A model generated the notes under the pieces. The model had not been told where the DNA came from, made no database searches, and saw nothing but the letters and a program-made list of their open reading frames with translations. A stretch of 64,000 bases of DNA. Origin: an uncultured Alphaproteobacteria bacterium (GTDB taxonomy: Bacteria; Pseudomonadota; Alphaproteobacteria; Rhodospirillales; Rhodospirillaceae). The first letter of the stretch is position 1; each line of letters starts with the position of its first letter. Of the stretch, positions 8,272 to 15,691 are shown piece after piece. The translations under genes were made by a program, and so were the position numbers. The DNA lies in contig LT599022.1 of NCBI GenBank assembly GCA_900079695.1, positions 2,069,245 to 2,133,244 on the forward strand, read 5' to 3'.

Positions 8272-8937
8272 TTAGAGTTTGTCCGACGGCCTACCCTCGA
8301 TGGCTTCCGTCTTCTGTGCCACGTAAGCTGCGAGAGCGCTTTCCTGGTAGACGATCCTCATCAGGTTGATTTTCGCCGCGCGCTGCTCCAGCAGGATCGA
8401 GCTTTCCTTATTGGCCCACACGGCGACCACCTTATCGAAAGTCGCGCCTGCGCCGTTTTGAACCTTTTCGGTTTTCAGGCTCCCGGGCTTCCCGAACTTC
8501 TCGTTGTAGGCCGACCAGAACTGATCCCAGTAGTCCATGTTGGAGTCGATCACGATCCGGAACAGGCGCAGCTCCGCCGATGCAGGATCGGGCACGAACT
8601 CGAACCGCTGGAACACCTTGACCCCCGCGACATCCATGTTGAAGCCGGTTAGGCGGGCGGTTCCGGTACCGTAGTCGTTGCGGAAATGGTTGCAGCGGAC
8701 GACACCGATCTTGGACTCCGTACTGCTCACCCTCAGCTCAGCTCCTCCCGTCGCCTGGGCGGCGTCGGGATTTCCGGTGCACATGATGCGCAGCCAGGAA
8801 TGGCCGTCCGGATGCCGCATTACCAGGAATTCATCCATCGTCATGCCGAGCTTGAACCCGCGCAGATCGTAGGGCTGGGCGTTGGCGGTGGGAACGAATG
8901 CCGCGACCAAAAGCGCGGCGATGATCCAGGCTTTCAT
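8272..8937 (-). CDS. secreted protein of unknown function
   Basis: This 221-residue protein has a clear signal peptide: MKAWIIAALLVAAF followed by the cleavage-type sequence TANA|QPY near residue 20. The mature part begins YDLRGFKLGMTMDEF, a motif seen at the start of several small periplasmic proteins of unknown role. It has two cysteines (in MCTGN and RCNHF) that could form a disulphide. The start at 8937 was chosen because the signal peptide begins there. It is the last gene of a minus-strand operon headed by a nuclease, an unusual place for a periplasmic protein. I do not recognise a function. Confidence 0.6.
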   Translation of the reverse strand: MKAWIIAALLVAAFVPTANAQPYDLRGFKLGMTMDEFLVMRHPDGHSWLRIMCTGNPDAAQATGGAELRVSSTESKIGVVRCNHFRNDYGTGTARLTGFNMDVAGVKVFQRFEFVPDPASAELRLFRIVIDSNMDYWDQFWSAYNEKFGKPGSLKTEKVQNGAGATFDKVVAVWANKESSILLEQRAAKINLMRIVYQESALAAYVAQKTEAIEGRPSDKL

Positions 8938-8957
8938 GTTCTTTTCCCCTTGGACGT

Positions 8958-10094
8958 TCACAGAAGATCGGGCTGGCGTGCGCCGCCCCCGGCGGACCGG
9001 CGGGACGCGGTGAAAAGGCGGGCGCGGATGGCGTTGAGGTGGTCGAGGTTGTCACGGACGGCGGTCAGAAGCGGTCCCATGCCTTTGTGCGTGACCCCGG
9101 CCACCAGCAGGTCGTTGCGAATGCCGAGCGCGGTCAGCGCGTTCACCTGTTGCCACTTCAGACGGCAGTTGATCGGCGCGGCGTCGGCGTAGAAAGCGGC
9201 GGTGCCCGCTGCATCCCGGTGGCGGTGCTCCGGCACGCATTCCTCCAGGCAGGCGCTCACAGCAGGGTTTTCGCGGGCGAACGTCTGGATCGCGCGGAGG
9301 CCGATGCGAGTGTGCTTGTCGAAGGCATAGAGGGGGATGCCTTCGACCTGTGGAGACGGCGGAACCTCCCGGGCCTCGACCTCGGGCACTTCGTCCTTGA
9401 AGGCCTCCCGCCAGATCAACGGCACCATCAGGCAGATCGGCTCGCGGGTTCGCACGGCAGCGAAGCCCGAGGCATCCGCCAAGGCGGCGGGGACGTTCAG
9501 TCGCCGGAGTAGCGCCAGGAGTGCAGGCAAATCGCCCGCGCCGACGCGGCGTTCCCGTCCCCACTCGATGCCCGACGCATACCAGACTGCAATCGAACGT
9601 TCGACCAGTCCCAGGCTTTCGTCGGCGGCGAACGCCAAACGCTCCGGCACCGAGCGACAGCCGACAATCTCCCGCATCCCCTCCAAGGCCGGATGATCCT
9701 TGGCCGCGCAGATTACGTAATCGGCACAGCGATCCTTGGGGCCATCGGCCAGCATCCGCGCCACCGTCGCGGCCACCTTGGCGTCTCCACCCAACCCTTC
9801 CCGCAGCTTCGGCGACTCGCAGGCCACCACGGCCTTGACCACGGCATCGGCGTTCGCCGCTCCCACGTCCTCGAAGGCGATCACCATCAGACGACGCCAC
9901 AGGGAGGACGGGCGCTGTTGCAGCAGCGTCAGGGCTGCCCGCTCCGCCGTTTCCGTCTCGCCGCGCCGGATCGCCTTTTGCAAGAGACTGATCATCACCC
10001 ACGGGTCCGCTGACAGGGGACGGTGCTGCGGTAAGGGGTTGGCGGTCACGTCACCGGCCAGTGCGGCGTAGGCGTCCTCGAAAGTCTCGATCAT
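8958..10094 (-). CDS. uncharacterised protein resembling the C-terminal part of RarA/MgsA
   Basis: This 378-residue protein has an N-terminal segment (about residues 30-80, ISLLQKAIRRGETETA then LWRRLMVIAFEDVG) resembling the lid/tetramer region of the AAA+ protein RarA (MgsA), which also has a paired-helix HKAIR...ARRL...EDIG pattern. No Walker A or B motif is visible, so the ATPase domain is absent. The resemblance is by eye and could be superficial. The rest is helical and unassigned. It begins 80 bp after the 146-residue gene and has GAGGA just before its ATG. If the likeness is real, it might interact with replication forks. Confidence 0.5.
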   Translation of the reverse strand: MIETFEDAYAALAGDVTANPLPQHRPLSADPWVMISLLQKAIRRGETETAERAALTLLQQRPSSLWRRLMVIAFEDVGAANADAVVKAVVACESPKLREGLGGDAKVAATVARMLADGPKDRCADYVICAAKDHPALEGMREIVGCRSVPERLAFAADESLGLVERSIAVWYASGIEWGRERRVGAGDLPALLALLRRLNVPAALADASGFAAVRTREPICLMVPLIWREAFKDEVPEVEAREVPPSPQVEGIPLYAFDKHTRIGLRAIQTFARENPAVSACLEECVPEHRHRDAAGTAAFYADAAPINCRLKWQQVNALTALGIRNDLLVAGVTHKGMGPLLTAVRDNLDHLNAIRARLFTASRRSAGGGARQPDLL

Positions 10095-10173
10095 CTCGTC
10101 CTCGTGAGGTTATTGTTTGTGTCGAGGACGTTAACTTTCCGGCGAGCGTGGCCAAGAGAATTGCGGAATGGGG

Positions 10174-10614
10174 CTATTTGGCCCACAGCATGGCGCTGCG
10201 GGCGACGCAGCCCTTGGGAAGGGGGCGCATTCCGACCTCGCGGTAGCCTCGGCTGCGCATCAACTGCGCTACTCGATCTCCCGCCGTGGCGGTGGTCATG
10301 TTGTGCTTGCCATAATCGGCTCCGAGCGCCTTCTGAAGCAGTGGATCGAACCCAGCCAATGCGGGGAGACCTTGCTCCGCTGCCTGGAAAATCGCCTGCC
10401 GGACTTCCTCGGTGGCGATCATGTCGTCGATTGCGCGGGTGGTGGGACTGTTGTCGCTCGGGCAGGTCGGATTGACGTAGGGCAGGCCGCTGGTCTCGAT
10501 CAGCTTCACCAGTTCCTCACCCGCCGTTCCGCCCGCATTCAAGGCGTTCTGGTAGAGGCTCGCCCGCTCCTCCCGCGAGAGCTTGTCGAGCCGTTCCTTC
10601 GTCCATACCACCAT
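10174..10614 (-). CDS. hypothetical protein, second gene of the nuclease operon
   Basis: This 146-residue protein of unknown family has no signal peptide or membrane span. The N-terminus (MVVWTKERLDKLSREER) is charged and helical. The middle has TCPSDNSPTTRAIDD and the end a basic RSRGYREVGMRPLPKG stretch. The start at ATG 10614 lies inside the 3' end of the upstream nuclease gene, an overlap of 98 bp. That is long for normal coupling and leaves open a frameshift in the upstream gene's tail. It is probably cotranscribed with the nuclease and the genes downstream. Confidence 0.5.
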   Translation of the reverse strand: MVVWTKERLDKLSREERASLYQNALNAGGTAGEELVKLIETSGLPYVNPTCPSDNSPTTRAIDDMIATEEVRQAIFQAAEQGLPALAGFDPLLQKALGADYGKHNMTTATAGDRVAQLMRSRGYREVGMRPLPKGCVARSAMLWAK

Positions 10615-11665
10615 CGTCTCCCCCTTCCTGCTCGGCAAAATACCTCCCGATCACCGGGAGCAATCCACCCGTCATCCCGCGAACCGCCGAGACGATCTCC
10701 TCGATCCTCTCCGGCTCCCCCATCTCCGGACGCGGCATATCGCGCGTCAGGCACGCAAATACGGTGGCGTACGGCGGCGTCTCGAAAGCGGCGGGAAACC
10801 CGTCCACCCAATCGGCGCGTCGGCATTCCACGAATTCCTGAAGTCCCGGAGCGCATTCGCGTCGGAACGCGAGGCGCAGCGAAACCGCATCCCGCTTGTA
10901 GGTATCGACGCGGAGCTGGCAGTCTCCAAGCGACAGCGGCCAGCCGGAACAGCCGAACGGCAACGTCTGCTTGTTGCGGCGGCACCGCAGCGCCCACCCC
11001 TGATCCTGCGCGAGACCCGGAAGCGCCTGTTCGACGCTGCCGAGGAGCCATGCGTCGTAACCATCCGCGCCGTCCTCGGCATTGACGGCTCCCGGCTCGG
11101 GAAGCGTTCCCAGAACCGGGCGAATATCGAGAACGTCCCGCCCATCGACACGGAAGCACGTGAACTGGAGCAGCACCAGTGGCGTCCCCGCGTTGACCAG
11201 ATACAGGGCAGCATCTATCGCCTGCGGATCATAGCTCTCGGCGAGGATAGCCAAACGGTGCGCTGGAGTACGCTCGCGCGGTAAGGTTCGCCCAAAGACG
11301 CGGCGGAACGCCTCATCGACGCCGCAGCCCTGACGGTCACGGCAGAGGGCGTCCACCTCCGGCCAATCCAACCGACTGACGTGGGCGGCATAGTCGATCA
11401 CCTGGGCGACGACGGTACGGGGCGTCCGCCCGCGCTTCATCTCCACCACGAACAGCGCCCCGTCTTGGTCGAGGAACAGGTTGTCGATCAGGTGGCCATG
11501 TCGGGTGACAATCTCACGCCCGAGGGAAATCAGGGGATGGCCGCCGTTGACGATCTCGGGGCTAGCGTCGGCCCACGCCTGGATACACGCCTCATCATGG
11601 CGATCCGCGAAGCTCTCGGGACGCAAAAGCCCGAGCGAACCTTCATTTTCGGCGAACAGAACCAC
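10517..11665 (-). CDS. PD-(D/E)XK nuclease-like protein (DUF91/NucS-type fold)
   Basis: This 382-residue protein has a recognisable PD-(D/E)XK nuclease core at about residues 40-100: D61, then VVEMKRG (E75-x-K77), then a helix with Q88 (VAQVIDYAA). This pattern is seen in DUF91/NucS-related nucleases and in the N-terminal nuclease of many defence genes. The remaining 280 residues do not match a family I know and may bind DNA or regulate the nuclease. The start is the GTG at 11665 behind a perfect AAGGAGG six bases upstream. It heads a minus-strand operon of four genes, divergent from the XRE regulator and sharing its operator region. Confidence 0.65.
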   Translation of the reverse strand: MVLFAENEGSLGLLRPESFADRHDEACIQAWADASPEIVNGGHPLISLGREIVTRHGHLIDNLFLDQDGALFVVEMKRGRTPRTVVAQVIDYAAHVSRLDWPEVDALCRDRQGCGVDEAFRRVFGRTLPRERTPAHRLAILAESYDPQAIDAALYLVNAGTPLVLLQFTCFRVDGRDVLDIRPVLGTLPEPGAVNAEDGADGYDAWLLGSVEQALPGLAQDQGWALRCRRNKQTLPFGCSGWPLSLGDCQLRVDTYKRDAVSLRLAFRRECAPGLQEFVECRRADWVDGFPAAFETPPYATVFACLTRDMPRPEMGEPERIEEIVSAVRGMTGGLLPVIGRYFAEQEGGDDGGMDEGTARQALAGGAGEPLPERLECGRNGG

Positions 11666-11733
11666 TCGCGCCCTCCTTGGCGTGCCCGGTTCCTGTTTAC
11701 CTCCGGCGGCAGCGAGTCACCATCAAAATGTTA

Positions 11734-11749
11734 GTGCAATTGGTTGCAC
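11734..11749. promoter_or_regulatory. palindromic operator in the divergent XRE/nuclease promoter
   Basis: GTGCAATTGGTTGCAC is the exact reverse complement of the site at 4257-4272. The identity includes the four central bases and one flanking base (17 bp). It lies 69 bp from the nuclease GTG and 52 bp from the XRE ATG. A second, different palindrome (GGTAA-TGG-TTACC, 11759-11771) follows. The likely ligand is the XRE protein. Confidence 0.6.
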
Positions 11750-11801
11750 GTAGTTTCAGGTAATGGTTACCAGCGGCACCCACCATCAGAATGGGGGCCT
11801 C

Positions 11802-12146
11802 ATGATGAACCTGAAGCAGCACATTGGCCTGAGAGTAAAGTCGGCCCGCCGGGAGAAAGGGCTGACGCAGGAGGAGCTTGCCGACCGCATCGGCAAGGCC
11901 GTCGCCACGCTATCCAACATCGAGCGTGGGGAAGCGCTGACCGGCCTTGAGACCCTGGCGCTGATTGCCCAGGCCACGGACAAGCCGATGGTGTTCTTCT
12001 TCGAGGGAATTGAGGACACCCGCCTCGTCAGCCGCAAACGGCTGGAGGCTGAAGACGAGCTACGCCTTCAGGCGAAGCGCCTAACAGACCAACACCTACT
12101 TCTCGCACAGGAAATTCTGGCCGCGATGGAACGGGCTCAGTCCTGA
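11802..12146 (+). CDS. XRE-family transcriptional regulator, possible restriction-modification controller
   Basis: This 114-residue protein has a classic helix-turn-helix of the Cro/CI (XRE) family at about residues 8-60 (SARREKGLTQEELADRI, then ATLSNIERGEA). A helical C-terminal tail probably mediates dimerisation. The ATG at 11802 or 11805 is preceded by GGGGG. It has the size and place of a controller protein beside a restriction-modification cluster, but its upstream site is not the usual C-box. It is divergent from the nuclease operon and overlaps the vsr gene tail-to-tail by 10 bp. The palindrome at 11734-11749 is its most likely operator, implying control of itself, the nuclease operon and perhaps the gene at 4312. 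Confidence 0.85.
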   Translation: MMNLKQHIGLRVKSARREKGLTQEELADRIGKAVATLSNIERGEALTGLETLALIAQATDKPMVFFFEGIEDTRLVSRKRLEAEDELRLQAKRLTDQHLLLAQEILAAMERAQS

Positions 12147-12577
12147 TCGGAACCCCTCTGATTACCGCCGAGAAACAGGCGAATTCGCTCCTTGAGCACA
12201 TCGAGCTGCCGTGTTTCACACTCCCAGACCACGAATACACGCCACCCCATCGCACGCAGTTGGTCGCACTCATCCCTGTCACGTGTCCGGTTCCGGCGCA
12301 ACTTCGGCTCCCAGTACTCAAGATTGGATTTAGGCATACGTGCATCCCGGCAATCCGGGTCTGGATGCTGATGCCAGAAACACCCATGGACGAAAATTAC
12401 GGCATTTCGTCCTGGAAACACCAAGTCAGGTTTTCCAGGAAGATCAGGCCGGTGGAGGCGGTAGCGGTACCCCATGGAGTGAACAAGTTTTCTGATCTGC
12501 ATTTCGGGCTTCATGCCCTTACTGCGGATACGTGACATGTTGACGCTGCGTTGCTCAGGAGTCAGCTTATCAGCCAT
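12137..12577 (-). CDS. vsr: very short patch repair endonuclease (Vsr)
   Basis: This 146-residue DNA mismatch endonuclease nicks 5' of the T in T:G mismatches made by deamination of 5-methylcytosine, so it offsets mutation caused by the methyltransferase at 13381. The family signature is complete: NMSRIRSKGMKPE near the start, PGKPDLVF with the catalytic Asp51, and FVHGCFWHQH with the metal-site histidines, then YWEPKLRRNRTRD. It starts 31 bp from the divergent HNH gene, within the same module. Its presence fits cytosine-C5 rather than adenine methylation by the neighbouring system. Confidence 0.95.
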   Translation of the reverse strand: MADKLTPEQRSVNMSRIRSKGMKPEMQIRKLVHSMGYRYRLHRPDLPGKPDLVFPGRNAVIFVHGCFWHQHPDPDCRDARMPKSNLEYWEPKLRRNRTRDRDECDQLRAMGWRVFVVWECETRQLDVLKERIRLFLGGNQRGSDQD

Positions 12578-12608
12578 CTTCCCTTCCCGCTCATTCCGAT
12601 GGATCAGA

Positions 12609-13394
12609 ATGACCGATCATAGCCAACGCCTCGGCGCAATTCACAAAGAAATCCTCGACCTGCTCACTTCTCATCCTGAGGGCCTGGACATCGTTCAAAT
12701 CCGTGAGGCCCTCGACATCGGAGCAACACAGCAACATCTCGACAAGCGAATTCGTGAATTACGGAGCGTCTATCAGATAGATGGAATGCACGCTGGCTCG
12801 CGATATGTCTACCGGCTTATCGGGAAGCGGGATGACCCCTATGCAGATGATGGGGATATTCCCGCACAGCTTCGAGCGCAAGTCCTGGATACGGCCAAGG
12901 GAACATGCCAGATGTGCGGAAAAACGATCGCCGAGGACCACATAAAACTTCAGATCGACCACAAAATCCCCCGCAATTGGGGTGGCCTCACTGAACTCTC
13001 AAATCTCTGGGCTATCTGTCAGAGATGCAACGGCGGCAAGAGGGACTACTTCGCGACCTTCGATGACACCGTGATGAACGAGGTGATGGCGTATGACTCG
13101 GTCCACGAACGCTTGGCCCACACGCTCCGCATTCACCTAGGCTCACCCACCCCGTCGGACCTCCTTGAATTCGTTGCCAACGCCAAAAGCCGTCAAGACG
13201 ATTGGCACAAGCGCTTGCGCGAATTGCGGTACCCGGTGATCGGGCTGAAGATAAGCGTTGGAAAGAAGAAAACCGAGAGGGGGATGGAAACGACCTACAC
13301 CCTCCGCAATTGGGTGGACCTACCCTCCAATCCAACCAAGGTAATTCGCGAATTCGAGCGCGACCGAGTGCGTAAACACCTCAAAGCCCGATAG
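12609..13394 (+). CDS. HNH endonuclease, probable restriction enzyme
   Basis: This 261-residue protein has an N-terminal winged-helix-like segment (about residues 10-72) and a central HNH nuclease with a zinc knuckle: C100-x2-C103, D117-H118 (QIDHKIPRNWGG), N132 and C137-x2-C140 (CQRCNGGKRD). The C-terminal 110 residues are unassigned and probably read the target. Lying between Vsr and a C5 methyltransferase, whose gene it meets tail-to-tail with a 14-bp overlap, it is the likely restriction subunit. A free-standing defence or homing HNH is possible. The ATG at 12609 was chosen because it clears the divergent vsr start. Confidence 0.8.
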   Translation: MTDHSQRLGAIHKEILDLLTSHPEGLDIVQIREALDIGATQQHLDKRIRELRSVYQIDGMHAGSRYVYRLIGKRDDPYADDGDIPAQLRAQVLDTAKGTCQMCGKTIAEDHIKLQIDHKIPRNWGGLTELSNLWAICQRCNGGKRDYFATFDDTVMNEVMAYDSVHERLAHTLRIHLGSPTPSDLLEFVANAKSRQDDWHKRLRELRYPVIGLKISVGKKKTERGMETTYTLRNWVDLPSNPTKVIREFERDRVRKHLKAR

Positions 13395-14346
13395 ACCGGA
13401 TCATCCGAACAATACGTGGCGCACTGATAGCCTTAAGAATTTGCCCCGCGAGATTTTTCGCCACAGGCGGAGGAAGAGCGTTTCCGACTTGCCGGTAGGC
13501 TGCGGTCTTTCGCCCGCTAAACTGCCAATCGTCCGGAAAGCCTTGCAGCCGGGCCGTCATTCTGACCGTCAGCTTCGGCATTCCCACAAAGTCTCGCGCA
13601 GGAGGATGATCGCTGACGCCGTGTCCATCGACTGATAACTCGGCCCAGGCTCTTTTCGCACGGGTCGGGCCAAGATCAGGGCCACCGTGTTTCTTCGAGC
13701 CCCCCACAAGCGTCGGCGCGATCTCATTCGCCTTATCGCGCCAAGCGGCGGCTCCAAGCCAACCATTTTCGGCCATCAAGTCGTGGAGGCAATCTCCAAC
13801 CGACAGTGGCTCTTTTCGCTCCTCTGGCCACTCAAAATGGCCCGCAACCTCTTTCTTAATCGCGACGAAAAACACCCTCGGGCGAAGCTGAGGTACGCCG
13901 AAGTCGCTTGCGTTGAGAAGGCGCCAATACGTCTCGTAACCCATCTTCGCGACTTGCCCTGCAATGTACGTCCGGTAATCGGAAAACACGGCATCCATCA
14001 GTCCACGGACATTTTCAAACATCACGGCCTTAGGGCGGACTTCATCGACCACTCTGATTGCGGCGGGAAACAGGTTCCTTTCATCGTCAGCCCCGAGTTG
14101 CTTCCCTGCCTTTGAGAAGGGAGGGCAAGGTACTCCTCCCGCAACAAGGTCGACTCCCCGGAACCCGGTAGCGTCAAAATGGTTGAGATCTGTTTCCCGG
14201 ACATCCCATTGAGGACGGTTCAAGCGAAGTGTGGCACAACAGTGAGGGTCAAGCTCCACCAGTGCCGCGTGCGAAAAACCGGCCTGCTCAAGCCCCAGCG
14301 CCTGCCCACCTGCCCCGGCACACAGCTCTAAAGACGTCGGCTCCAT
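13381..14346 (-). CDS. DNA cytosine-C5 methyltransferase
   Basis: This 321-residue modification methyltransferase transfers methyl from SAM to C5 of cytosine in its recognition sequence and so protects DNA from the HNH enzyme. Motif I is LCAGAGGQALGLEQAGF at the start. Motif IV is GGVPCPPFS with catalytic Cys74, motif VI is ENV (111-113), motif VIII lies at QLRPRVFFVAI and motif X at YRQVGNALPPPVA. The variable region is short, so it is probably a single-specificity enzyme. The recognition site cannot be read from sequence. ATG 14346 was preferred over 14352 because the conserved region begins at once. Confidence 0.95.
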   Translation of the reverse strand: MEPTSLELCAGAGGQALGLEQAGFSHAALVELDPHCCATLRLNRPQWDVRETDLNHFDATGFRGVDLVAGGVPCPPFSKAGKQLGADDERNLFPAAIRVVDEVRPKAVMFENVRGLMDAVFSDYRTYIAGQVAKMGYETYWRLLNASDFGVPQLRPRVFFVAIKKEVAGHFEWPEERKEPLSVGDCLHDLMAENGWLGAAAWRDKANEIAPTLVGGSKKHGGPDLGPTRAKRAWAELSVDGHGVSDHPPARDFVGMPKLTVRMTARLQGFPDDWQFSGRKTAAYRQVGNALPPPVAKNLAGQILKAISAPRIVRMIRSIGL

Positions 14347-14479
14347 ATGCACAACTCCCTACTACATCTTCTTGGGAAACTGCCACACGCCAGACCCAGG
14401 GTCCAGTGATAAACACCATCTCCACGCCACATAGAGTGCGGCACGCCTAGGCGTAACACAAAATACAGGGCCTGCACGG

Positions 14480-15433
14480 TCAGAGAAGAACATGGACCAC
14501 ATTCCCCCAAAACAGCCCTCCATCCCGGATGTAACGGCCCAGCATCGCGTCTGAGGCATGCCCGGTCTGCTGGCGGATTTTGTACGTAGGGACGCCTGCT
14601 GCTGCTGCACTGGTGGCGAGCCCGGCCCTGAGGCTGTGACCGCTGTAACGGGCAGGGTCGAGACCGGCGGCTTCAGCACGGGTCTTTACCACCACGGCCA
14701 CCGCCTTCCCGGACAGCCGGGTCTCGGCAACATGCCCATGGCGGTCCACCGGACGAAACACCGGCCCTTCGGTTATCCCTGCCGCTTCGAGCCATGCAGT
14801 CAGGGAAAACACTGCGCACACGGTTCCGCGTGCGAATGGAATCGCTACCTTGCGCCCCCTGCCGTCCTGATCGGTCTTCGACCGCCGGAGATGGATGATG
14901 ATTCCCTGGGAAACGTGCTCGATATCCGATACGTCCAGCCCCACCAACTCCGAACGACGGAAGGCTCCCGCAAAACCGATCAGGATCAAAGCGCGGTCGC
15001 GGATGTCCTTTACGCTGGTGCCCATCCCCCCGACCATCGCCAGCACGTCTTCCTTGATCGCGGCGGCGGCCTGCCGTTGGGGCTTCCCCCAGGTACGGCG
15101 AATGCCCCGCATCGTCATCCGGACCAGATCGGACGAGCCGGGGTTCGGCAGTCCTTGCATGGTGTGCGCTTTGCCGATGGCGACAAGCCGCCGGGAGAGC
15201 GTGGCCACCGTCAGCGCCTCAGCGTACTCGGCAAGGTACTGAGCCACAGCCTCGGGGGTTGCCGGGATAGTGCCACCCCACGCGGTGAAGTGCGCCATGT
15301 CGCACCGATAGGCCCGGCGGGTGTTCGCGGAGATCGACGCTTCGAGGTAGGCGGAGACGGCCTCCGGCGGGCTGATTGTGGACTCCGATAATAGGGAGTT
15401 ATCACGGGTTAGAGCACTGATCTGGACGAGCAT
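14480..15433 (-). CDS. second tyrosine recombinase of the element
   Basis: This 317-residue site-specific recombinase has a SAM-like N-terminal core-binding domain (about 25-115) and a complete catalytic set: R159 (AFRRSEL), K186 (RRSKTDQ), H266-x-x-R269 (GHSLRAGL), H292 (TGHAS) and nucleophile Y301 (LGRYIRDG). It differs in size and sequence from the integrase at 16705, so the element carries two recombinases. Its substrate is unknown: it may resolve multimers, invert a segment or be the remnant of a nested element. It is expressed leftwards, separate from the int-rep pair because a terminator lies between them. Confidence 0.85.
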   Translation of the reverse strand: MLVQISALTRDNSLLSESTISPPEAVSAYLEASISANTRRAYRCDMAHFTAWGGTIPATPEAVAQYLAEYAEALTVATLSRRLVAIGKAHTMQGLPNPGSSDLVRMTMRGIRRTWGKPQRQAAAAIKEDVLAMVGGMGTSVKDIRDRALILIGFAGAFRRSELVGLDVSDIEHVSQGIIIHLRRSKTDQDGRGRKVAIPFARGTVCAVFSLTAWLEAAGITEGPVFRPVDRHGHVAETRLSGKAVAVVVKTRAEAAGLDPARYSGHSLRAGLATSAAAAGVPTYKIRQQTGHASDAMLGRYIRDGGLFWGNVVHVLL

Positions 15434-15490
15434 CGCTTCACCTCAGGGAGGTTGGTTTTCGTTGAAACGATAGCCCCCACGACACCGCAG

Positions 15491-15526
15491 AAAAGAGAAA
15501 AGACAACGCTCGCAGAACGTTGTCTT
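15491..15526 (-). terminator. intrinsic terminator downstream of rep
   Basis: Perfect 9-bp arms (AAGACAACG/CGTTGTCTT) with a 9-base loop are followed, on the minus strand, by TTCTCTTTTC. It ends the integrase-rep transcript before the second recombinase gene. Confidence 0.75.
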
Positions 15527-15691
15527 GAGGCGTTCCCCCATGGCGGGTTTTGACCGTAATCCCCCGACAGATCGTTAAATAAATTCAGTGCATTGAAGCG
15601 ATTTGACCGCCTCAAGGCCCCCTCGGGATCCTTTTGTCCAAAAACCTGTCCACGCCTCCGCTGAGATGACCCGGGACAGTCTCACCATGTC

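Noticed and set aside
13381-14346. PCPPFS instead of PCQxFS in the methyltransferase active-site motif
   Set aside because: This variant is common among active C5 methyltransferases and is not a defect.
15409-15615. Minus-strand frame of 68 codons upstream of the second recombinase
   Set aside because: It contains the terminator hairpin at 15491-15526 and so is unlikely to be translated.
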